From Ascaphus truei (Eukaryota; Chordata; Amphibia; Anura; Ascaphidae), in contig CM071573.1 in the NCBI GenBank assembly GCA_036426205.1, positions 44,421,664 through 44,485,663 on the forward strand: a stretch of 64,000 nucleotides of DNA, read 5' to 3'. The translations under genes and the position numbers were made by a program. Of the stretch, positions 56,530-64,000 are shown piece after piece; position 1 is the first letter of the stretch; the number at the start of each line of letters is the position of its first letter. Below the pieces are notes generated by a model that was given only the letters and a program-made list of their open reading frames with translations, was not told the DNA's origin and did not search any database.

Positions 56530-56813
56530 ATAATAACAACTTTATTTTATATAGCACTTTTCTCCCGATGGGACTCCAAGCACTTCACAATTACAATATA
56601 GTGTGTGGTAAGCAGCATGGTACGTAGGATTTTTACAGACACAGTCCCTGCCTAGATGAGCTTACAATCTGTTTTTGGTGCTTGGGGCACAGGGAGATAG
56701 TGATTTGCGTAAAGTCACAAGGAGGCGACACCGGGATTTGAACCAGGCTCCCCTGCTTCAAACTCAGTGTCATTATTTTCAGAGTCGGTGCCTTCCCTCA
56801 CTGAGCCGCTCCT
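56530..56813 (-). mobile_element. tRNA-derived SINE with MIR-like core, full length
   Basis: Read on the minus strand: AGGAGCGGCTCAGTGAGGGA with box A; GGTTCAAATCCC, a good box B; then TGTGACTTTACGCAAATCAC, CTCCCTGTGCCCCAAG, AGATTGTAAGCTC, GAAGTGCTTGGAGTCCC and TAAAATAAAGTTGTTATTA. It is the same family as 36166-36436. It sits in intron 1 of SMNDC1 in antisense. Confidence 0.88.
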
Positions 56814-56947
56814 TCCTTAAACACGGGATTCAAGTCTCGATGTATTATGGTAAGCTGTTTTGTAAATCAAATATTTCAGAAACGCACAATAACATTACAG
56901 TAGTTTTCAAGTATGTAACTGACATTGAGCAACTAGATCCGTGTTTT

Positions 56948-57237
56948 TAGACCAGGGTTCTTAGGGACCCTTGGGTTCCGTGGCCATCCATAAATGGTTC
57001 CCTACATTTGAAAATGTTACCAAATACAGAAGGCTTTTTACAATGCATCTGATCTCAGATGCACTATTAGATTGGGTTGGGGTGCCTTATGGGGCATCTG
57101 ATCTCAGAAATACTATTAGAGGCGGTTGGGTTCTGTACAATGCATCTGATCTCAGGCATTAGAGAGGGTTGGGGTTCCACAGAATTTCACAATATAAATA
57201 TAGGGTTCCTTAACCAAAAAGGTTGGAAACCACTGAA
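56948..57237. repeat. hAT-like repeat with about 58-bp internal tandem units
   Basis: It starts CAGGGTTCTTAGGGACCC and ends GGTTCCTTAACCAAAAAGG, then TTGGAAACCACTG. These ends resemble the hAT element in DUSP5 intron 2. Three internal units contain GCATCTGATCTCAG followed by an ATTAGA-like word and GGTTGGG. No target duplication was confirmed. Confidence 0.6.
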
Positions 57238-57352
57238 CTACCGGTAAATTAATTGGCCCACATATTGAAAACAAATATATTTGTCAGCAGTGTCAGTTCA
57301 GCAGTTTTTGGATTGGACCTGTTCTCATTGATTAGTTGCTGGTTTCTTGTAG

Positions 57353-57472
57353 ATGGCAGAAGATCTTGCAAAACAGCTGGCGAGTTACAAAGCCCAACTT
57401 CAGCAAGTGGAGGCGGCCTTAACAGCCAATGGAGAAAATGAGGATTTACTGAAATTAAAAAAAGATTTGCAG
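57353..57472 (+). CDS. SMNDC1: SMNDC1 first coding exon (exon 2)
   Basis: 120 bp coding 40 residues: MAEDLAKQLASYKAQLQQVE, followed by AALTANGENEDLLKLKKDLQ. This is nearly identical to the N-terminus of vertebrate SMNDC1/SPF30, a Tudor-domain splicing factor needed for assembly of the U4/U6.U5 tri-snRNP into the spliceosome (family knowledge). The acceptor TTCTTGTAG directly precedes the ATG, and the donor is CAG|GTGAGT. The next exon (EVIELTKDLL...) is not found downstream on the plus strand. The distal exons lie on the other strand at 61.9-64.0 kb. Confidence 0.95.
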
Positions 57473-57582
57473 GTGAGTCTTTTGAATGCATGATGCTTAG
57501 AATTGGCTATATTTGTTAGAGGTTGTGGTATCTTTAAAGCAGCAATTTATGCTGGGGTTTTTTTGCGGCAGGGTTCATACCT

Positions 57583-57752
57583 TTGTGCAGGGGTGACCAA
57601 CTCCACTCAAGGGCCACCAACATGTCAGGTTTTCAGGATATCTACTTCAGCGCAAGTGTCTGTCTTTGACTGCACCACCTGTGCTGAAGCAGGGATATGC
57701 TGAAAACCTGACATGTTGTTCGCCCTTGTGGATTGGAATTGGCCACCTGTGA
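57583..57752. mobile_element. hAT-type foldback MITE copy in SMNDC1 intron
   Basis: Has CAGGGGTGACCAACTCCACT, GTCAGGTTTTCAGGATATC, GCTGAAGCAGGGATATGCTG and ATTGGAATTGGCCACCTG. It is diverged, without a clear target duplication. Confidence 0.7.
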
Positions 57753-60700
57753 AGTGCACTGCTCCCATATTCAGGTACTCCCCCGGTTGCCGCTAAATGA
57801 ATACCGGGAGGTAATCTCCACACTTTGACTTTATCGGTAACCTCAGCTGCCATAGTTGTAGTTTCTTTTGCAAGATAAAAAAGGGGGTACGAAAAAAAGG
57901 GTGTGTGTGTGCTGCGCTAATCAAAATAACAATAGAACTATATATATATATATATTAGTGCATAAAGATAAACAATAAATCACTTAAATGTAATTGTTAT
58001 AGTGTAATCTACCGGCTGCCAAACATAGGTAACTCTGACTACCCAGATACAGTACTGTAGAACAAAATGTTACCAAACGGCACCAGTAAAACTTGAATAA
58101 CACATATATATATATATGTATATATGTATATATATATATATGTATGTATGTATGTGTGTATATGCGACCAAACGGTGTCAGTGTTCAATACTACCAGAAA
58201 GTCCTTGGTAAAATACAATATCAGGTAAGTCCAACAAACGATGACTCCAAATGGTGATCAATCCAGGGGGTACTGCATATGTGAAAAGAAAAAACAGAAC
58301 AAATATAGTGCAACACTGTGTAAATAATGGACAGGTAGTCCAAGAAGAAGGGGATGGTCAAACCCCAGAGGAAAAAACTTGTGCAAGATAGTGAGTAAAA
58401 CAAAAGGTACATTTAATAAACAATATAACACATTAAAAACAGCTCCTCTCCTCATGATGGCAAACGACAATTAGAATCCTACTTGCTGGACCCAAGTAGG
58501 ATATGCGAATAGAATATCTCATTTAACAGGACAATCGCATCCCGCTGTCACCAGCTTCTCTCGGAGTCCTAGCGTTGCGCCCCCTAGACCTGCTGGGGCG
58601 TAAGGAACCTCCGAGGTCACGTCACGGGAGGTCCCAGGTTTGTCAGGAGAGAGTGCACGTTATTACTACCCTGTTTGGCACACGATACCTGTTAATAGAG
58701 GGAAGTGCATGTCAGTTCAGTGACTACAACATGGTTGATCTCAACCCTTTCGGAGGTGGGTCTGTCACACTGATTCACTCCAGTGATAAAAAGGAAAAAT
58801 TGGCGCAGACGAGGTTGACCAGACTCTTATTGAAGAGGCTATCGTGGGTTCACAACCAAAGTAACCACAGTTTGAGAGCCATGGACTATGGCCCCTATAT
58901 TATTTTTGTCCAGGGAATAGATGGGCAATCGTACTTGCATTACACATGCCAACTTTTAATGTGCACTGGTATTACAAAACAGACAAAATCTTTCACCCCT
59001 TGTGAAACCTTCCTGTATGTTTCACGTGCCTCGGTCCACGTCTGACACTCATAGTGCATGGTTTTTAAAAATTCATTCTTCTATTTCATAAAAAGTTATA
59101 CAAATTCACACGTCATACATAAAAAATAATAATAATGTGCTTCCAAATTTTTTGAAGTCCCGTATCTGCCCTGTGAAATTGATGGAGGGGAGGATGATTG
59201 AATTAGGTGTAAACATGGCATTTAGGACAAATTTTTGTCTGTCTCTGCATCGTTGTACAGTGACAATATGTACTTTATTTTGTATTCTTAACAGCAGTGA
59301 GTAGGCAGGCAGGAGTTTGGTTATCCACCGAAAACAGCAAATATCTAATGTTTCTAATCAGGGTTGTATATTACGCCAATCGCAAGCTCGTAATTTACCT
59401 ATACCCACGTTGAAAAGTTAGGTGTAATTTGCTGGCGCCTTGTAACTACTGAACCCCAGTCATATGTACAGTCAAGCTGTGAAAATATCCCTCTCGATTC
59501 GCACAATTTCACAAGAGTAGGGTTATAGCTATTATCTTTTATTTTTCAAACAGGTCTGCCCTCCTCACTGCTACAGGGTATTGGAACAAGTCCTTTGCTA
59601 GTGTAGCAAAAAAGGGTTTTTAGGTAAACAGAGGCTCTGTTTAAGAATACAAAAAAACAAAACAAGGGGTGACATGTTACACCATCGTTTATGTAAAGTC
59701 AGAATATTTTTCAACGGCATCATTTCATTCTTCCGCCTTCAATAGTTGTGCATGAAAAGCCTATGATCACCACTGTACCAAAGGCAGACGGATGCACAAG
59801 CCTGTTAACGTACAATAACAAATCCACTGATATGCCGGGAAGGTGGAACCATAAAATCCAGAAGTGGGGCATGCCTTCGCATTTAATCTAAAGATGCTCC
59901 ATAAGAGAGAAACCTGAATGTATATAGGAAACAAATGCCAGGTCTAGTTTATGCCAATATTTATCAAATGTTGGCATGCACTAAAAGGGGAGAGGGGGGG
60001 TCATTCACAAACAGAGAATGACAGAGAACTTGTTCATGGATAAAAACAAAGGGCGTGCTAAAGAAAATATAATGGCCAGGCGCACCAATCTTTGCCGCAT
60101 CCACACACTGATACAAAAAATGAGATCTAACAGTCACATGGGGGACATTCCATTCCATTTTTTTTTTCCTTACTCTCACTAAGACCACAGTACATTGACA
60201 AATTACAGCTGTAATGAGGAGGGTATGCTGAGAACAGATGCTAAACACATTGGCCAGTATTACTAAACTTGCAACTCAGCAGGTTCACGGGGAAATAGGT
60301 CAGCTACTCCGTCCAGTAAAAACTAAGCCATGCCCCCCACAGTTGGGTAAAGAACAAGTTAAACTTTGACAATGTAGAAACGTGGTCTATTTTTATCCTG
60401 CATTAGTGCCTTCTGCCACTAAAGGACAACCGATCTAAAATTAATCAATTGAAAAAAAAGCCACATGATCTGTTTTCTACACTATGAAAAATGACCATAT
60501 TCTTAACTTGAAAATGATGGGCTCTCCAATCGGCAGGAGTGTCGCAGACAGAGAAAATCTATAAAACGTACTGTTGTCCCCAATCCCACACTAAATGTGG
60601 CAAATTGTAGGTCCTACCACTGAACCATTAACTGGGGTTCAAAGCACAAAGTTATTTGTTGAACGTTGGTTGTGTATGAAACAGAACCACAAAGCTTTCT

Positions 60701-61901
60701 TTAAAGACATCTTCTGGATCCAAGGCCCTAATGAATAATGTCTATACAACTTGCAAAGTGCTTTTATTGTCTCGTAGGACAATATAGTTGCTAGAAATGA
60801 TACAAGTCTCCCCACGGGTTTCTAAACTCGAGTACTCTGGCAACCTATACCGAAATGGTGCACATATAACGGACACTAGAACCATTTCAGCTGCTTTGCC
60901 ATTTCTTCTGCGTAAAGTCACTTGTACCAAAGGCCAGATCCACAAAAGTTCTGGTAAGTCCCTTATTGTGGCTTAGACTAATGGTGCATCTCAGGAGACA
61001 GTAATAAACATAACAATGTTTTTGCACATAGCCGCAGAATTGAATCACAATAACAGACATTAGTGACCGATACTATTGCATATCACAAAAGTCTGTATTA
61101 CGTTAACATGGGAACTTATTGTATTACCTAAACTTGACGTTATACCCATCCAGGCACCGACATCGGACTCTTTCAGGGTCTGCATGGTGTTATGCCCACA
61201 TTTAAGACATAATTAATAAATTAGCAGCGTATTTCACTGCACTATGTCCCTTCTCCACTTCAGTAAAAGCCCTATTTCGAGGTCTGAGGGTTAGGAGTAA
61301 CGCAATGTTACAATAACATGATGATGTGAAGCCATGCCAATGAGGGTAGTTTGGATGTTGTTTGCATATAATTAGCCTTCATAGGGCACCGTTAACTTGG
61401 GGGGGGGACTTCACGGCCGTTCTGTTTTGGGAACGTATGTAGGAGGCAAACTGAGCTTTGTGGATCTAACCCAAAGTGTGGGTCGTGTATCGCACAAGTC
61501 CCCCACCATCATACAGCGACACTCAAGATTTTTCTCACCTATGGACACAAAATCCCCCAAAGCTTCAGGTCTGCAGCACGAAAACAGTTTGTATGATATG
61601 GCGGGTGGCAAAATATAAAATAAATTCTACAAAATACGGAGAGTAAGTAAGACACAGGTTTCGCGCACGCTAAACAAGTCGTTGTTGTGACGGCAAAAAC
61701 CACGCGAAAACTGCATGTTGGTTCTGAAGAAAAGTCCATTCTTTATAACGTCCCCAGGCTTTATTAAGTCAAACAATGATGAAGAGCGCTTGGCTATTCC
61801 TCATCATGACAGCAAATAATTTAGTTTTTAGAAAAATAGAATGATAAAAAGTAAAACGTAGAGCCCTGCAGAGATGAGATCCATGTCTCCCCAGCCCTGG
61901 G
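57753..61901. other. Region between the two SMNDC1 parts; SMNDC1 3'UTR expected on minus strand
   Basis: 57895-58160 contains (GT)n and (TA)n repeats. 58500-59050 has a plus-strand open frame of 156 codons with no recognisable similarity. Because the last SMNDC1 exon lies at 61902-62037 on the minus strand, its 3'UTR should extend toward lower coordinates; minus-strand AATAAA signals are at 61760-61765 and 60763-60768. A strand switch must lie somewhere between 57473 and about 61900, and I see no sequence signature that fixes it. Confidence 0.45.
60763..60768 (-). terminator. Possible poly(A) signal of SMNDC1 (minus strand)
   Basis: AATAAA on the minus strand (ACAATAAAAGCACTTTGC), about 1.1 kb past the end of the SMNDC1 reading frame. 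An earlier candidate is at 61760-61765 (TTAATAAAGCC). Either may be used. Confidence 0.3.
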
Positions 61902-62037
61902 TTATACTGGGGCATCAGATGCCGGACGTTGTATTTGAAGTGTCTGATACTGTGTCATGGGCTGTCTGCTATTCCACATGTCCCCACTCCGACCTTGCCC
62001 GTGACCACTCTGCGGAGAGGAAAAATACTTCTCTTAC
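61902..62037 (-). CDS. SMNDC1: SMNDC1 last coding exon, with indels
   Basis: On the minus strand, after the acceptor TGTTTTGTTTAG, the sequence covers the family's C-terminus: RSIF, VTGKVGVGTCGIAD, MTQYQ and NVRHLMPQ-type segments are all recognisable, but spread over three frames. Compared with the family there are single-base losses or gains near 62033, 62023, 62009, 61967 and 61954 and an extra base in the stop codon (about 61905). Most of them sit in or next to short homopolymers. The exon is spliced (intron present), so it is not a processed copy. It may be a real exon with poor consensus sequence, or a decayed duplicate. Confidence 0.8.
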
Positions 62038-62185
62038 CTAAACAAAACAGGGAAAGGGGGATTTGTTAATATTTTTGCAGACGTTCATGGTCAGTATACC
62101 TCTGAAATGTTCAAGAAAAATACAACAAAATAAAGAGCCTAAAAAAATATTCATCATATGTCTTAATTTCCACTGTGAAATATTA

Positions 62186-63325
62186 CAGGGGCGGATAAAG
62201 TGTGAACCACTTAGGATGTCACATATTTCAAACCCCTAAATGTTACATAGGATCTTAATCTAAGCATAATAATAGATAAAGCAAACCTGATCAAATAAAG
62301 ACACAAAAAACATGACTTTCTGATTCTGATACAATGCAGAATTCATGGTTGTGCAATGCTGACAGCCGTCCAGGTCTTGATGGCAGCCAAAGAAGCTCCA
62401 AACCATCACACTCCACCATGCTTGACGATTGGGATGAGGTTTTCTGTTCGAAGTAGGGTTTGGTTTCGCCAAACATAACATTTCTCATCGAGGCCAAAAA
62501 GTTCAACCTTGACTCGTCTGGTCAGAGAACATTTTCCAGAAGTCTTGTGGATCATCTGTGGTTCTTTGGCGAACTTCAGACGGCAGCAATGTTCTTTTTA
62601 GAGAGACAGTGGTTTCCTCCTGGCCTATTCTTCCTGAACACCATTCTTGTTCAGTCTTTTCTGATAGTGAGCCACGAACACTCACATTAGCCAACGGCGA
62701 GAGTGGCCTGCAGATCTTGGATGATACTCTCGGGTCTTTGTGACTTCCTGGACATTTGACGGTTTCTTGGAGGATTTTGTAGAACGGCTGCTCCTGGGTA
62801 GAAATTTCATGGTGGTCTTGATCTTTCTCATTGGTAGACCATGGTCTGACAGGATTGGTGGAGCCCCAAATCCTTAGAAAGTTTGTAACCCTTTTTTTTT
62901 TTTTTAGACTGATGAGCATCAATAACGGTTTCTAAAGTCTCAGAGATTTCTTTGATCGTTACATAGGTTACCACACGCCTGCATGGTGAAGACCAAACTC
63001 ACAAAGTTTCTGATCTTTATATAGGGTGGGGCCTACAAAACTCACATGACCTACCCTTATATTTTAAAATACCCGATTCTAATTGTCCCCTTTAATTTAG
63101 CTGTATAAAACCAGGATTTCACTTACTTTCGCACTACCAACGATTCTTATACTCATTGTTTGTCTAACACATACATCATTTTATTCATCAAAAGACATGG
63201 AATTGGTATACTAATCACTATTGGATATTAAAGAAGAACTGGCTTTGATTCAAGAAGGTTATCATGGAAAAACTATGGAATTTTCAAAATGATCATTGGG
63301 GTTCACTTTGACTTTAGTGCCCCTG
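62186..63325 (-). mobile_element. Degenerate Tc1-like transposon
   Basis: The ends CAGGGGCGGATAAAGTGTGA (62186) and TTTAGTGCCCCTG (ending 63325) are inverted, with TA next to the left end and GTA after the right. The minus-strand transposase remnant (about 62260-62990) includes HKDPRVSSK, KRTLLPSEVRQRT, a TMFSDQTSQ-like stretch where active copies have WTDES, WWSVMVWSFFGCHQDLDG and TTMNSALYQ. It is broken by frameshifts and stops and cannot be active. Confidence 0.85.
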
Positions 63326-63778
63326 GTACTGCGGCATATTTAGGGATCTCCCATCTAACTTGTGCACCCACATATACCACTTAACTGTGGTCAGTTAGGT
63401 GACATCCTTGCGTAAAGTGTTTTAAAAGCGGTGTACAATCACAGCAAGTTATGCAAATATCTTTAAAATAATACAGATCAAATAACAGATTAAACATTTT
63501 GAAAAGGATCAAAGAACTAATCTTCATATATCCTAGTTCCTCCATGGCACAGTGCATGACCTTGAGCCTGCTGATTAGGAGAGGCCTAATCATCACTAGA
63601 GGGACGTGGTGAAGAGAAAAAAGGGTCTTGTTTTAGTTAACAATTGCAAAACAGAAGGAGAAAACTGGGTGTTTATATTTATATTTAATTTTTTTCATAG
63701 AACTTTTCACCATGGTCATGCAAAGAATGGACAGTATTTATATTACATAGAATACACTGCATAATACAGGTTTAAATT

Positions 63779-63800
63779 AAAAAAAAAAAAAAAAAAAAAA
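63779..63800. repeat. A-homopolymer
   Basis: About 22 consecutive A on the plus strand, following AATACAGGTTTAAATT. Confidence 0.95.
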
Positions 63801-63839
63801 GAGAGGACGTTTTTTGAAAGGGCGTGATAATGTGCTTAC

Positions 63840-63991
63840 CTGGCTTTCTTGTTTTTTGAGTAAGCTTGTTGTTAAACTGCTGCCATTTGGATTTCTGGTC
63901 TTCCCCTTCTTGCTCCAGTTCTTTAATCCTCAAAGCCTTCTTTAGAGCCTTCTTCTTTTTATATTCTCGCTGGTGGGCAAATCATTTCTTT
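63840..63991 (-). CDS. SMNDC1: SMNDC1 penultimate coding exon, with indels
   Basis: The minus strand, after the acceptor TTTTGGTAG, reads KEMI, then one extra T (about 63979), then HQREYKKKKALKKALRIKEL, EQEGEDQKSK and WQQFNN. Two lost bases then precede CAG|GTAAGC. The uninterrupted 34-residue stretch differs from human SMNDC1 at only three positions or so. It is the basic helical region between the Tudor domain and the C-terminus. Its orientation is opposite to the first coding exon at 57353-57472, and the exons encoding the Tudor domain are absent from the window. Confidence 0.88.
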
Positions 63992-64000
63992 CTACCAAAA

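Larger units (their letters stand above)
62038..63839 (-). other. Last SMNDC1 intron (minus strand) containing a Tc1-like element
   Basis: Bounded on the minus strand by the donor GTAAGC (63839 downward) and the acceptor TTTAG (62038). It is about 1.8 kb, of which 62186-63325 is a Tc1-like transposon. The plus-strand A-run at 63779-63800 is a T-run on the gene strand, close to the donor. Confidence 0.65.

Noticed and set aside
58575..59045. 156-codon plus-strand frame
   Set aside because: No domain recognised. It lies between the two SMNDC1 parts, possibly in an inverted block, and could be part of an unclassified repeat. It would be worth a protein search, but I do not call it.
61902..63991. 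Processed pseudogene of SMNDC1
   Set aside because: An intron with GT/AG boundaries separates the two minus-strand exons, which a retrocopy would lack.

Overview
This window is vertebrate nuclear DNA, almost certainly from a frog or toad. The reasons are spliced genes with long introns, families of short foldback transposons of the hAT type, tRNA-derived SINEs with a MIR-like core, L2/CR1-type LINE remnants, a Tc1-like transposon and long (AT)n and (CATA)n microsatellites. I cannot name the species; the repeat styles recall pelobatoid-like anurans, but that is a guess.

Two protein-coding genes are recognisable. DUSP5, an ERK-directed dual-specificity phosphatase, is complete on the + strand. 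It has four coding exons (21245-21608, 24393-24532, 27983-28202, 29913-30313) that join in frame to 374 residues, with the HCEAGISR active site intact. Its proximal promoter carries a perfect CArG box, a CRE half-site, a CCAAT box and an ETS-like site. SMNDC1 (splicing factor SPF30) is present in two pieces. The promoter, a non-coding exon 1 and the first coding exon are on the + strand (about 55280-57472). The penultimate and last exons are on the - strand (63840-63991 and 61902-62037) and carry many one-base indels. The Tudor-domain exons are missing. This looks like an inverted, poorly polished assembly block, or less likely a real rearrangement.

Layout: 1-9.3 kb holds simple repeats, three short hAT MITEs, a 40-bp minisatellite and a 2.1-kb nest of elements inside one inverted-repeat pair. 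9.3-21 kb is repeat-rich intergenic DNA, with a LINE 3' fragment from which a 26-bp minisatellite has grown. 21-32.6 kb is DUSP5 with its 3'UTR; an 848-bp hAT element with a perfect 8-bp target duplication sits in intron 2. 32.7-55 kb is intergenic: LINE fragments, a nearly full-length but frameshifted LINE (37.7-40.8 kb), SINEs, an LTR-like unit, foldback elements and microsatellites. 55-64 kb holds the two parts of SMNDC1, with a Tc1-like transposon in the last intron.

The most unusual structure is a recurrent small RNA-like motif: a TGARRAA-type run, a 4-5-bp stem-loop, then (C)GAAA. It resembles a decayed hammerhead-ribozyme core, is seen at eight places, and twice sits in the loop of a near-perfect foldback. 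No new protein system was found. Apart from the two genes and the transposon remnants, the ORFs look like artefacts of simple or tandem repeats.
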